Shown here one piece after another: positions 1-8,537 of a stretch of DNA of 64,000 nt. The translations under genes and the position numbers were made by a program. Source of the DNA: Parablautia intestinalis (GTDB lineage Bacteria; Bacillota; Clostridia; Lachnospirales; Lachnospiraceae); the NCBI GenBank assembly GCA_003612395.1, contig RAYQ01000003.1:124001-188000 (forward strand). Reading direction: 5' to 3'. The notes under the pieces are model-generated. The model was not told the DNA's origin, did no database searches, and was given only the letters and a program-made list of their open reading frames with translations. Positions within the stretch are counted from its first letter, which is position 1, and each line of letters opens with the position of its first letter.

Positions 1-1310
1 AACTCGTTGGAATATCCGCTATAATTTGCCCCTTTGTCCGTACCAAATACTTTATAAGTGTGGTCATCCGCATCAAAAGGACTTCCCCAGCCAATCAGAT
101 AAGCCTGCTGCTTTCCCCAGTCAACCACTGCCGGAACCTCTACATTTACATCAATGCCAATCTCCCTAAGCTGCTGGGCCGCTGCCTGGGCAATATCAAG
201 GCGCACCTGGTCCCCTGCCCCCACACTGATGGTAAAGCCAAGCTTTTTCCCGTCTCTGTAAAAAAAGCCGTCTTCTCTCATTTCACAGCCTGCCGTCTCC
301 AAAATCTCCTCTGCCTTTTCGGGATTATAATCATAATGCTCCACTTCCCCGTTATTGAAAATATTTCTCTGAAGAGGCCCGTAAGCTACAATCCCGTGAT
401 TTAAAACCACTGCATCCAAAATGGCCTGCCTGTCTATTCCGTAACAGACTGCCGGAATAATATCCCTGTTTTTTGTCCAGTACTCGTTCCAAAAATTAAA
501 CAGAATTCCCCGATAGTCAGAGGTTTTCATATGGTAAACCTGATACCCTTCCCTGCCCTCAAAGCTTTCCGAGTCCCTGGGAGATAGCAGGGCCATGTCA
601 AGCTCGCCGCTCTGCATCTGCAAATTTTTGGCATTGTCATCCGGAACGATTTTAAAAACCACCCTGTCGATATTGGCAGTACCCTTAAAATAATCCTCAT
701 TTTTCACTAAGGTAATTGCCTGCCCTTCATCCCAGCTCTCCAGCTTATAGGGACCGGTCCCCACCGGAGCACGGAAAAAAGCCGACTCCTGCATATTCTC
801 CCCCTTTAGCAGATGCTCTGGCAGCACCGCCATGGTCATATAATCCAAAAAAGCTACATTAGGCGCCGAAAGCTTAAAGGAGATTGTGGTATCATCTATC
901 ACCGTGATTTCCTCCACATCCTCATAGTTCGGCGCATTTTCAGAGCCGTTTTCCGGATTTCTAATCGCCTCAATGGTAAATTTCACATCCCCGGCCGTAA
1001 CCGGCTCTCCGTCATGCCACTTAACGCCTTTCACCATATGAAAGGTGTATGTATTCGTCTCCTCATCAAATTCCCAGCTTTCCGCTAAGCCCGGCACCAC
1101 CTGATTTTCACCGTCATGGGCTGTTAATCCGTTAAAGATTAAAATATTGATCTCTCCATGCTCATCCATGGCCGGATTAATGCGGGTGTAATCGCCGCTG
1201 CCGTACACCAGCGTCTTTTCGCCGCTTTGTATGTTTTCCTGTCCGCTGCCACATGCCGCCAGAGAAAAGATCATCACAAAAGAAAAAAGGAGCACAATTA
1301 TTTTTTTCAT
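1..1310 (-). CDS. Family 5 (peptide/oligosaccharide-type) ABC substrate-binding lipoprotein, C-terminus cut by window edge
   Basis: Translating the minus strand from the ATG at 1308-1310 gives 436 residues open to the window edge. It starts MKKIIVLLFSFVMIFSLAAC, a lipoprotein signal peptide with an LAAC lipobox. The mature part has the SBP_bac_5 layout: LVYGSGDYTRINPAMDEHGE near the start, then a YTFHMVKGVKWHDGEPVTA stretch, TGPYKLESW, and a C-terminal GWGSPFDADD. The family binds peptides, nickel or oligosaccharides outside the membrane for an Opp/Dpp-type importer; the permease and ATPase genes would lie to the left. In Vibrionaceae a member of this family binds chitooligosaccharides, which fits the amino-sugar genes upstream, but the substrate here is inferred. 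It appears to have its own promoter beyond a terminator. Confidence 0.9.
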   Translation of the reverse strand, partial: MKKIIVLLFSFVMIFSLAACGSGQENIQSGEKTLVYGSGDYTRINPAMDEHGEINILIFNGLTAHDGENQVVPGLAESWEFDEETNTYTFHMVKGVKWHDGEPVTAGDVKFTIEAIRNPENGSENAPNYEDVEEITVIDDTTISFKLSAPNVAFLDYMTMAVLPEHLLKGENMQESAFFRAPVGTGPYKLESWDEGQAITLVKNEDYFKGTANIDRVVFKIVPDDNAKNLQMQSGELDMALLSPRDSESFEGREGYQVYHMKTSDYRGILFNFWNEYWTKNRDIIPAVCYGIDRQAILDAVVLNHGIVAYGPLQRNIFNNGEVEHYDYNPEKAEEILETAGCEMREDGFFYRDGKKLGFTISVGAGDQVRLDIAQAAAQQLREIGIDVNVEVPAVVDWGKQQAYLIGWGSPFDADDHTYKVFGTDKGANYSGYSNE

Positions 1311-1343
1311 ATCCATACCTCACAAAATGATAAATTTCAAGCA

Positions 1344-1382
1344 AAAAAACCATTTGACATGTATTCTTACACATCAAATGGC
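1344..1382 (-). terminator. Rho-independent terminator after the BadF kinase gene
   Basis: On the minus strand CCATTTGA and TCAAATGG pair (plus strand 1375-1382 with 1351-1358), with three more pairs inside after mismatches, and a run of seven T follows (plus-strand A run 1344-1350). It lies 65 bp beyond the kinase stop and 33 bp before the binding-protein start. It therefore ends the sugar operon, but it also sits inside the likely leader of the next gene. Confidence 0.75.
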
Positions 1383-1420
1383 TTCTGCCAGCATCCTGCT
1401 GCCTTCCTGACAGCAAAAAC

Positions 1421-1450
1421 ATTTTAACCTGAAAACCCTGGGACTGTCAA
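1421..1450 (-). promoter_or_regulatory. Candidate promoter for the family 5 binding protein
   Basis: On the minus strand TTGACA (plus 1445-1450) and TAAAAT (plus 1421-1426) are 18 bp apart. The -35 overlaps the stop codon of the kinase gene. Transcription from here would pass through the terminator-like hairpin at 1344-1382 before reaching the start at 1310, so the hairpin could act as an attenuator. Confidence 0.5.
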
Positions 1451-2385
1451 TAGCACAAAATCTTTTCTTTCTGTCCCCCAAGGGCCACTTCCAGTGCGAT
1501 TTCAACCGCCTGCTTTTGGGGAATCTGAATTTCCACATTGGGAATATGCTCCCTCACCAGCTGCGCCACCCCTCTTTGTACCATTTTATTTTTATGGAGC
1601 ACGCTTCCCCAGAAAATAAGATTTAGCGTATCTTCTTTATCCACAGCCATTTTTTGGTAATTATCCCGGGCGATCCGATACAGCTTTTGAATGGTTCCCT
1701 CCAGGATCTCCCTGGCAGCTTCGGAACCCTCATTCATGGCCTCCTCTGCCAGAGGTGCTAAATCAGCAATGGCATTTTTAGTCATAATATTGGCATTTAA
1801 AAAATTGTTTAATGCCTCTAAATCAGAAATTCCGGTGGTTTCATAAAACATTTGATATAAAGTTTCATCATGGCTGCGCCTGTCTAAGTGTTCCCCTACG
1901 GCCTTCACAATCTCAAGACCAATATGAAAACCGCTTCCCTCATCGCTTAGAATATGTCCCCAGCCTCCTGTACGGACCATAGCGCCGCTGCGGCTTTGTC
2001 CAAAAGAAATAGATCCGGTTCCGCCAATCAGGATAAGGGAAGGCGCTTTATATACCTGCAGGAAAACCTCACAATCATTGAACACGTATAATTTGGATCT
2101 TGGGAATCCTATATCCAGAAAAATTTCTCTGACACACTCCCGCAAGGCCTCGGAGTCTATGCCCGTAGCCGCCACACAAATTCCCTCGCACTCCGAAGGC
2201 TCTGATTTTCTTTTCTTCAGTACCGGAAATACCAGTTCTTCGTATTTTTTCCGTGCAGCTTTCTCCCCGCCGGAAAAAATACTGACTCCGCCGGTCTGGA
2301 GGCGCTCCAGCACCTGCCCGTTCTCATCGCTTAAAATAATTCTTCCGCTGGTCCCTCCGATATCCAAACCTGCATAATATTTCAT
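1447..2385 (-). CDS. BadF/BadG/BcrA/BcrD-type ATPase, probable glucosamine or N-acetylglucosamine kinase
   Basis: The 312-residue protein begins MKYYAGLDIGGTSGRIILSD, the phosphate-1 motif of the ASKHA (actin/hexokinase) fold. FNDCEVFLQVYK, LILIGGTGSISFGQ and GGWGHILSDEGSGFHIGLE follow in the order typical of the BadF/NAGK family. I chose the ATG at 2385 over the upstream one at 2412 because AGGAGG lies 6 nt before it and overlap with the SIS gene is avoided. The family includes eukaryotic N-acetylglucosamine kinase and the Vibrio glucosamine kinase GspK. Next to a GH9 glycosidase and a SIS protein, a role in phosphorylating glucosamine or GlcNAc after hydrolysis is inferred; a 2-hydroxyacyl dehydratase activase role is unlikely here. 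Confidence 0.85.
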   Translation of the reverse strand: MKYYAGLDIGGTSGRIILSDENGQVLERLQTGGVSIFSGGEKAARKKYEELVFPVLKKRKSEPSECEGICVAATGIDSEALRECVREIFLDIGFPRSKLYVFNDCEVFLQVYKAPSLILIGGTGSISFGQSRSGAMVRTGGWGHILSDEGSGFHIGLEIVKAVGEHLDRRSHDETLYQMFYETTGISDLEALNNFLNANIMTKNAIADLAPLAEEAMNEGSEAAREILEGTIQKLYRIARDNYQKMAVDKEDTLNLIFWGSVLHKNKMVQRGVAQLVREHIPNVEIQIPQKQAVEIALEVALGGQKEKILCY

Positions 2386-2408
2386 GAACGCCCTCCTCTG
2401 GCGGAAAG

Positions 2409-3482
2409 TCAAATGTCTTCCTCATTTTTTGCCTTAATTTGCATTACGGCATCCAGTCCGGCGAACTTTAAAGACCCCTTGCCGGTAAGCCCGATATGTT
2501 CCGTAACAACTGCACTTATCACCTGCATTGGCAGTATCTGCTCAAAGGGCTGTGTATACCATCTCCCGGTCAGCTTTAACAGACAGTCGCGCTTGTCCTC
2601 TGATTCCTCCAGCCCCACCGTGTACACCGATTTGCAAATATTCCGGTGATAGTTTATCAGACGCCCCATTCTTTCATAATCCGGATCATCGGCTGTTGGC
2701 AGCAAATAAAACCCGCTGACGTTTTCCGCCAGTGAGCTGGCAGGCCCATGCAAAAATTCTTCGAATTCATAAGCCACCCCCGGAATAAGCAGGGTTTCCA
2801 TCACCTTAAGCGCACCTTCCGCCGCAACCTTTGCCCCCTGCCGCTTTCCGGCCATATAAATTATCTTAAGCTCACAGAGCGTCTCCCTGTTTGCATGTAC
2901 CCATTCTCTGGTCCGCTCAATGTTTTCGGGCAGATTATCCGAGGCTCGGCTAAGCCCTTCCATATACTCGTTATACTCCTGATTTGTAATGCTTCCGGAA
3001 CGTTTCCCTTCCTCCAGCGCCATCAAATAAAGGGTAAGGAGGGTAATCGTATAGCCTTTTGTTTTAGGTCCCACCGTTTCCTCCCCGCAGGGAATCTCCC
3101 TGTAGCAATCTCCTTTTGTGTTCGCATGACCGCCGGGATCTCCCGTCATCACAAGGGTGGGAATGCCCTGAATCTTTTCGAACACTTCAAGAATATTTGT
3201 GGAATTTCCTCCCTGGGATATAACTACTGCCAGGGGATTAGCTCCCTTAAGCTTCTCCACCTGAGAGGGCACATTTACGCTGACCGGTTTTCCAAGGATC
3301 ATTTCCATAAAAGGCGCTGCCGCACATGCGGCGTTATAGGAAGTGCCGCTGGCAATCAGGCAGATTTGCGCCGGGTTATTTTGGGCAGTCATATCGCAAA
3401 AAGCTGCGGCTTCTTCCTCCCTGCATGAGAGAACCTTTCGGAATAACTCTGTCTGCTCCAGGATGTAGTCCATCATTACCAT
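2409..3482 (-). CDS. Double SIS-domain sugar-phosphate isomerase/deaminase (GlmS-isomerase-like)
   Basis: This 357-residue protein resembles the isomerase half of GlmS without the glutaminase half. The first SIS domain shows LIASGTSYNAACAAAPFMEM and VVISQGGNSTNILEVFEK. The second shows IIYMAGKRQGAKVAAEGALK followed by AYEFEEFLHGPASS, the conserved E-x-x-HGP segment. Such proteins isomerise or deaminate phosphorylated amino sugars (AgaS, SIS-type glucosamine-6-phosphate deaminase) or cleave Amadori-product phosphates (FrlB). GGAGG stands 8 nt before the chosen start. Between a GH9 enzyme and a BadF kinase, glucosamine-6-phosphate deamination is the most natural role, but this is inferred from context. 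Confidence 0.85.
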   Translation of the reverse strand: MVMMDYILEQTELFRKVLSCREEEAAAFCDMTAQNNPAQICLIASGTSYNAACAAAPFMEMILGKPVSVNVPSQVEKLKGANPLAVVISQGGNSTNILEVFEKIQGIPTLVMTGDPGGHANTKGDCYREIPCGEETVGPKTKGYTITLLTLYLMALEEGKRSGSITNQEYNEYMEGLSRASDNLPENIERTREWVHANRETLCELKIIYMAGKRQGAKVAAEGALKVMETLLIPGVAYEFEEFLHGPASSLAENVSGFYLLPTADDPDYERMGRLINYHRNICKSVYTVGLEESEDKRDCLLKLTGRWYTQPFEQILPMQVISAVVTEHIGLTGKGSLKFAGLDAVMQIKAKNEEDI

Positions 3483-3533
3483 AATTCATTCCTCCATTTA
3501 TTTCTATATAAATCCTCCATGCTTCCAACAGCG

Positions 3534-5276
3534 CTATTCTCTCTTTAAGGCTGATGCATAGATAAACCAGCTTGCATGAGGAATCCACTGCTCCGCCCAG
3601 CGCCAGTTATCATCTATTTCCAAAGTTGGCTGCCGCACAAAAGCAATCCCCTGTTCATCAGTAAGACCACTGGTAATACCGTTCACAATTCCCCCCGGAC
3701 AGTTGATAAAATCATATCTGTTTTGAAAGAAATACTGGATATTATTTCTGCCATATCCTTCTATCATACAGCTGTCAAACGGGTTAAGACCCATAATCCA
3801 GTCAAGTGGATCCTGCGCCATACGGCGGCAGCGAACCGCTAATTCTTCGTCTTTGGTTACAAAGGACAGCTCGGCGCAGGCGGCTGCAATAGACGCAATG
3901 CGGGCATTATCTCCCTGCCACCAGGGCGCTGCGGTGCTGTGATGGGGAAAGAAAAACTTTTCTACAATTTGTTCTCCTTCCCTGCTTTCCAGGACAGGAT
4001 ATCCAAAAGGATTCGAACGATTATCCGTAACCATAAGCTTCCATCTCATGATATCTTCGGCATATTCTACCGCCTGCACCCTTTTGTCATCATCCGGCTC
4101 TATTTCAGCATACTGTAATAGTGCAACCACAGGCATTCCCTCATCTGCGGCATGGTAATAGGGAATCCCTTCTGCTGCCTCCAGCCGTTTAAGGCCGCTG
4201 CCGGTCAGGGTTGTGCGTAAATAAATTTTCTCCGCCATCAGGCGGGCCTTTTGAAGGTAGTCATATTCTTTTGTGGTAATATAAAGTTCGGTGGCCGCTA
4301 TCAAAGCGCAGTATTCATCCACCAGGTTCCATTTCCCGTCATTGGTGTAGCGCTCATTATTTTCAGACAAATATGCCCATGCTGACTTTGCCGCCTGTAT
4401 ATACTCCTTTTGTGTATGTTCCGCACCGGGGTAATAATTTCGTCCGGCTATGGCCAGAGCCGCTATTGCCAGTCCGCCGCCGCTTCGCAGGCTGACCTCA
4501 TAATTTTCATCACCGACAGATTCTTCCCCTGCGGTAGCGGCAACCGCACTGAACTGGTCACTGCTGCGTTTATACTCAAATCCAATCCTGCGGGTGCCTT
4601 CCACACTTGCTAAAGCATTGCTCCGGTTTATGGAGCGGAAAAAGCTTCCGGAAGGTGCACGCATACGCATCAAAAAGTCCACACCAAAAAAACCTTCATC
4701 CAGCATCCGCCGTTTCAACATGGAATACTGCTCATTTTGACTCTCTGTCAAAAAATCATGGGCTTTAAAAAAAGTATAAGCACTGAACGGAATCTGCTGG
4801 GGATTGTGATAAGTGCTGTGGGACAAATGGGAAAGGTGAATGCCGTAATCTCCCGTAGCATCATACCATCCGCCATGAGCATCCACTTCTCCTTCTCTCG
4901 GTCCTTTAAAGGGCAGGCTTCGGTCATCCTCCAGCCACTCCCCGCTGGAACGCTGGGCCTTGAAATAGTAACTTACGGCGTTCAGCATCCTCATCGTAAC
5001 CAGGCATTTGCTGATTTCAAATTCCTGGGAATAATGCTCTCCAACCTGTATGCGGTAAGTTCCTTCTCTGGTAACCTCCGTAAAGTCCGCTCTGTAGTAA
5101 CTGCCGGTATTCCAGTTGGCCACCCCGCCGGCAAAAACCGCAGTGCCGGTATATACCCTGTTTCCTTTCAAGTCCAGCACAAAAAATTCTTCTGCTTTTT
5201 CTCCTTCCACGCATTGGATCACCGCTTTCTTGGGCCCTGATGCACTGTAACCTATATGGTTGGTCAAAATATCCAT
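3534..5276 (-). CDS. Intracellular family 9 glycoside hydrolase, candidate exo-beta-glucosaminidase
   Basis: The 580 residues form two parts: an N-terminal Ig-like CelD_N domain (about 1-90: MDILTNHIGYSASGPKKAVI, then GTYRIQVGEHYSQEFEIS) and a GH9 (alpha/alpha)6 barrel. The catalytic aspartate region reads GGWYDATGDYGIH at about residues 134-146, one residue longer than the common DAGD form. The C-terminal acid/base region reads DDNWRWAEQW, with the glutamate near residue 562. There is no signal peptide, cellulose-binding module or dockerin, so it should act in the cytoplasm on imported oligosaccharides. Most GH9 enzymes are cellulases, but Vibrionaceae members encoded next to a BadF kinase are, to my knowledge, exo-beta-D-glucosaminidases. 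The same gene pairing here suggests that activity. Confidence 0.88.
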   Translation of the reverse strand: MDILTNHIGYSASGPKKAVIQCVEGEKAEEFFVLDLKGNRVYTGTAVFAGGVANWNTGSYYRADFTEVTREGTYRIQVGEHYSQEFEISKCLVTMRMLNAVSYYFKAQRSSGEWLEDDRSLPFKGPREGEVDAHGGWYDATGDYGIHLSHLSHSTYHNPQQIPFSAYTFFKAHDFLTESQNEQYSMLKRRMLDEGFFGVDFLMRMRAPSGSFFRSINRSNALASVEGTRRIGFEYKRSSDQFSAVAATAGEESVGDENYEVSLRSGGGLAIAALAIAGRNYYPGAEHTQKEYIQAAKSAWAYLSENNERYTNDGKWNLVDEYCALIAATELYITTKEYDYLQKARLMAEKIYLRTTLTGSGLKRLEAAEGIPYYHAADEGMPVVALLQYAEIEPDDDKRVQAVEYAEDIMRWKLMVTDNRSNPFGYPVLESREGEQIVEKFFFPHHSTAAPWWQGDNARIASIAAACAELSFVTKDEELAVRCRRMAQDPLDWIMGLNPFDSCMIEGYGRNNIQYFFQNRYDFINCPGGIVNGITSGLTDEQGIAFVRQPTLEIDDNWRWAEQWIPHASWFIYASALKRE

Positions 5277-5307
5277 ACGTTAAACTCTCCTTCCTTCATC
5301 AAATCTT

Positions 5308-6168
5308 CTATCCCTTGACAGCTCCTGCCGTCAGTCCGGAAACTACCTGTTCCTGGGCAAATATATACAAAATGAGCGGCGGAAGGATCGTTACTACAAT
5401 AGCAGCCATCATCGCGCCGTAATCTGTACCAAACATATTGCTCACCATGGAAAGTATCACACAAATCGGTTGTTTGGAACGCTCGGAAACATAAACCAGG
5501 GAGGTAAACAAATCGTTATAGCTCCAGATAAAAACCATGATTGCCACCGTTGCCAGGACGGAACGGCAAAGGGGCAGGGAAATATAGCGAAATATCTGGG
5601 GAACACTGGCTCCGTCAATAACCGCTGCCTCGTCCAGCTCCATAGGCAGAGAGCGCATAAATCCCTGTACCATAATAATGGAAAAACACAAGTTGCCGGC
5701 AGTTTGCGGCAAAATTGCCGCTATGCGGTTTCCGTGTACAAAGGGGATATTGCTTAATGTAACAAAATTAGGTATAACTGTTGCAAAACTGGGAACCAGC
5801 AGGCAGGCGGTGAGAATTGCCATAATATATTTCCCGGCTTTCATCTCCATACGCCCCAGCGCAAAGGCTGCCATGCTGGAAATTATCACAACTAACACAA
5901 CTACCGCACCGGATATGATAAAGCTATTCAGGAACGCTTTAGGAATGTTTACATCCGGATAATTCATAATGGAAACAAAATTGGCAAGACTTAAAGAAGC
6001 CGGCCATTCCAGACTGTTGCGGAGAATCTCATCAGATGGCTTGAAACAGTTGATCACAACCCAGTAAAGCGGAAGGAATGTCATGGCTGCCCATCCAAAC
6101 AGCAGCATCCATTTAAAAATAACAATAACCCATCCTATGGGAGTGTGCTGCGATATTTTGCTTTTCAT
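5308..6168 (-). CDS. Sugar ABC transporter permease, MalG type
   Basis: This roughly 286-residue membrane protein has about six hydrophobic segments. It carries the inner-membrane-component signature EAAVIDGASVPQIFRYISLPLC, here in the form DEAAVIDGAS followed by RYISLPL. It pairs with the MalF-type permease 13 bp upstream and the lipoprotein before that to form a carbohydrate importer of the CUT1 type. The start at 6168 (MKSKISQHTPIGW) follows a run of eight G that serves as ribosome binding site; an upstream ATG at 6246 would overlap the previous gene. No ATPase is encoded nearby, so a shared MsmK/MsmX-type ATPase is presumed. Confidence 0.92.
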   Translation of the reverse strand: MKSKISQHTPIGWVIVIFKWMLLFGWAAMTFLPLYWVVINCFKPSDEILRNSLEWPASLSLANFVSIMNYPDVNIPKAFLNSFIISGAVVVLVVIISSMAAFALGRMEMKAGKYIMAILTACLLVPSFATVIPNFVTLSNIPFVHGNRIAAILPQTAGNLCFSIIMVQGFMRSLPMELDEAAVIDGASVPQIFRYISLPLCRSVLATVAIMVFIWSYNDLFTSLVYVSERSKQPICVILSMVSNMFGTDYGAMMAAIVVTILPPLILYIFAQEQVVSGLTAGAVKG

Positions 6169-6181
6169 GAAACCCCCCCCT

Positions 6182-7042
6182 TCAATATGTTTCTTTTGGT
6201 TCCAGAATCCTGCGCGTAATAGCTGAAAGCAGCACGCCAAAGGCAACCATTACAATGGCGATTGCGCTGGCGTAACCACCGTTATAATTGCGAAACGCCG
6301 CACTGTACATATAAGTACTGAGTAACTCGCTGGAATTCATCGGTCCTCCGCCTGTAATAACATAGACCATATCAAATACCTTAAAACACCCGGAAATTAC
6401 CAGAATTACCACCGAAACAATCACATCGCGGATCATGGGAATTGTGATATAAATGGCTTCCTGGAAGGATGAGATGCCGTCCAGCTTCGCCGACTCGCTA
6501 ATTTCCCCGGGAATTTTGGACATTCCTGTAAGGAAAATAACAAAGTAAAATCCTACATATTGCCACATAATCGGAATGGTGACCAGAAAAATAGATGTTT
6601 TTTCATTAATCCAAACCTGCTTTTCCCCTCCAAACCACTGGAAAATTAAATTCAGGAGGCCGTATTCGTAGCCGTAAATCAGCCGGAACATCAACCCTAT
6701 GGCGGTGGCAGAAATCAAAATCGGAATAAAGTATACCGTGCGAAGAAACTTAAACATCTTTTTTGTCTTTGAAACCAATATCGCCAGCAGGAGCGATACC
6801 CCCACCTGAAATAAAAAAACGCCTGCCATCATAATAAATGTGTTCCGAAACGATACCAGGATTACCGGATCATGAATTAAACGATTATAATTGGATAATC
6901 CTGCAAAGCTCTGCTTTGGCGAAAAATTTTTCCATGATGTAAAGCTGTAATATATCGTACGAAACAGTGGATAAATCAAAAATGTCAGAATAAATACCCC
7001 TGCCGGAGCTAAAAACAGGTAAAAATATTTTTTGCTCTTCAT
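6182..7042 (-). CDS. Sugar ABC transporter permease, MalF/UgpA type
   Basis: The 286-residue integral membrane protein starts MKSKKYFYLFLAPAGVFILT, the usual beginning of a CUT1 MalF-like permease. It carries the coupling motif ESAKLDGISSFQEAIYITIP, where the cytoplasmic EAA loop contacts the ATPase. GGAGGAGG lies 7 nt before the ATG. It forms a heterodimer with the MalG-type gene downstream. The upstream gap of 84 bp to the binding-protein gene holds a strong hairpin, which probably sets a lower level of permease than of binding protein. Confidence 0.92.
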   Translation of the reverse strand: MKSKKYFYLFLAPAGVFILTFLIYPLFRTIYYSFTSWKNFSPKQSFAGLSNYNRLIHDPVILVSFRNTFIMMAGVFLFQVGVSLLLAILVSKTKKMFKFLRTVYFIPILISATAIGLMFRLIYGYEYGLLNLIFQWFGGEKQVWINEKTSIFLVTIPIMWQYVGFYFVIFLTGMSKIPGEISESAKLDGISSFQEAIYITIPMIRDVIVSVVILVISGCFKVFDMVYVITGGGPMNSSELLSTYMYSAAFRNYNGGYASAIAIVMVAFGVLLSAITRRILEPKETY

Positions 7043-7089
7043 GGTAAAACCTCCTCCCCTAAAGAAGCCATAACCTCACACTAACTCCC

Positions 7090-7113
7090 GTCTGCCCGCC
7101 AAAGCGGGCAGAC
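7090..7113 (-). other. Intercistronic mRNA hairpin between sugar-binding protein and permease genes
   Basis: GTCTGCCCGC (7090-7099) and GCGGGCAGAC (7104-7113) form a perfect 10-bp stem with a CAAA loop. No T tract follows in either direction, so it is not a standard terminator. Hairpins at this place in binding-protein operons commonly protect the upstream message from 3' decay, giving more binding protein than permease. Confidence 0.7.
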
Positions 7114-7126
7114 AAATCAAGCTTTC

Positions 7127-8488
7127 TTATTCTTCATTCAGACTTCGGGATTGTGCCAGAATCTCTTCCGGAGAGGTCTGCCCTGTAGCAATATACTGGA
7201 TGCCCGGCTCCGTCATATTAAGCCATGCCTCGCGCACCACCTGACTGTCACAGGCAGGTACAAATTTAGTCGCGGTATTTAACATTTCGTTTGCACTTAC
7301 CTCTAAAGGGCTCGCCCCTTCAGGAGCGTCACAGGTAATCGCAGAACTTCCGCCTACTGCAATCATACGTGTCATAACCTCCGGGCTGGTCATATATTTT
7401 AAGAAATGGAGGGTAACATCATCGCGCTCCGCTGCTTCCTTACTCATATACCATCCGCTTCCGAAGCCTGAGAGGGCAACATCGCTTCCGCCTTTGCCGC
7501 CAGGAAGCGCCGGCATGGTGATCATACGCATATTTTCATTGTCTTTCAGACCGGCAACAGTCCAGGAACCATTAATCATCATAGCTGCCTTTCCATCGGC
7601 AAAAAGAACCCGGATATCATCTTCCGTCATGGTCATACAATCAGCCGGGAAAGCGCCTTTGTCATACAAATCTTTCATTGCAGCCAGTGCCGGAGCCCAG
7701 GAATCGTCAAAATAATCCTTTTGTCCCTCTGCGCCTACCTGCGCCAAAATCAGCTGCTCTACCATATAACTGGGTTTCATCAGCGAAGTGGCAAAAGGAA
7801 CAATGTCGTTTTCAACAAAGGTGTCAATGCACGCTTCTATGTTTTCCCAGCTGGTGGGTTCTGCAAGGTCATACTTGTCAAACAGTTCTTTATTATAGAA
7901 CATTCCTTCAAAGTAGCCGATGTACGGGATACAATACTGCATTCCGTCTTCGCTGCGTCCTGCTTCCATTGCGCCTTCTTTCAGATTAGCGCTCCACTGA
8001 GGGTCTGCGTCCATATAGGGTTTTAAGTCCACAAACAGCTCCGAATCCAAAGGCATTTTTGACTCTTCACCATTGTAATACAGCATCAAATCAGGTGGTG
8101 TCTTTGCTGCCACATCGGATTGAATTTTGGTACGGAATAAATCCTGTGTGCCAGAGGTCGGCTGACTCTCGTCTACGATGGTAACACCGGGATGCGCTGC
8201 CATGTAGTCGTCAATCACTTCCTTGTATACCGGTGCCCACTGATCCGACCCTGCAAAGAAGGTAACTACACGGATTGTCCCTTCATCATCTGCCTGTGTT
8301 TCCTCCGGCGCCTGTTGTTCCGCTGCCGAACCTGTCTGTTCAGGAGCAGAGGCCTCCTCTTGTGTTTTGGAGGCATCAGCGCTTTCGCCTGAGCCCGAAT
8401 CCGACTTACCTGCGCACCCTGAAAGCAGGCCGATGCTCATAGCACAAATTAATGCTGCTGCCAGAAATTTTTTCATTTCTTTCTTCAT
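7127..8488 (-). CDS. Extracellular sugar-binding lipoprotein of a CUT1 ABC transporter
   Basis: The 453-residue precursor has a lysine-rich start, a hydrophobic stretch and the lipobox LLSGC, so it is a lipoprotein anchored outside the membrane. A low-complexity linker rich in Ser, Ala, Glu and Gln (about residues 27-70) leads to a family 1/8 solute-binding domain: GTIRVVTFFAGSDQW, DLMLYYNGEE, YFEGMFYNKELFDKYDL, and a C-terminal FGSGWYMSKEA. GGAGG is 8 nt before the ATG at 8488; a second ATG at 8476 is possible. It feeds the two permeases downstream. Ligand unknown; an amino-sugar oligosaccharide is suggested by the neighbouring GH9, kinase and SIS genes. Confidence 0.93.
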   Translation of the reverse strand: MKKEMKKFLAAALICAMSIGLLSGCAGKSDSGSGESADASKTQEEASAPEQTGSAAEQQAPEETQADDEGTIRVVTFFAGSDQWAPVYKEVIDDYMAAHPGVTIVDESQPTSGTQDLFRTKIQSDVAAKTPPDLMLYYNGEESKMPLDSELFVDLKPYMDADPQWSANLKEGAMEAGRSEDGMQYCIPYIGYFEGMFYNKELFDKYDLAEPTSWENIEACIDTFVENDIVPFATSLMKPSYMVEQLILAQVGAEGQKDYFDDSWAPALAAMKDLYDKGAFPADCMTMTEDDIRVLFADGKAAMMINGSWTVAGLKDNENMRMITMPALPGGKGGSDVALSGFGSGWYMSKEAAERDDVTLHFLKYMTSPEVMTRMIAVGGSSAITCDAPEGASPLEVSANEMLNTATKFVPACDSQVVREAWLNMTEPGIQYIATGQTSPEEILAQSRSLNEE

Positions 8489-8537
8489 AGTTTCTTCCTC
8501 CTTGTTTTTCTGAAAAAATTTTTCCCCCTTTTTATTT

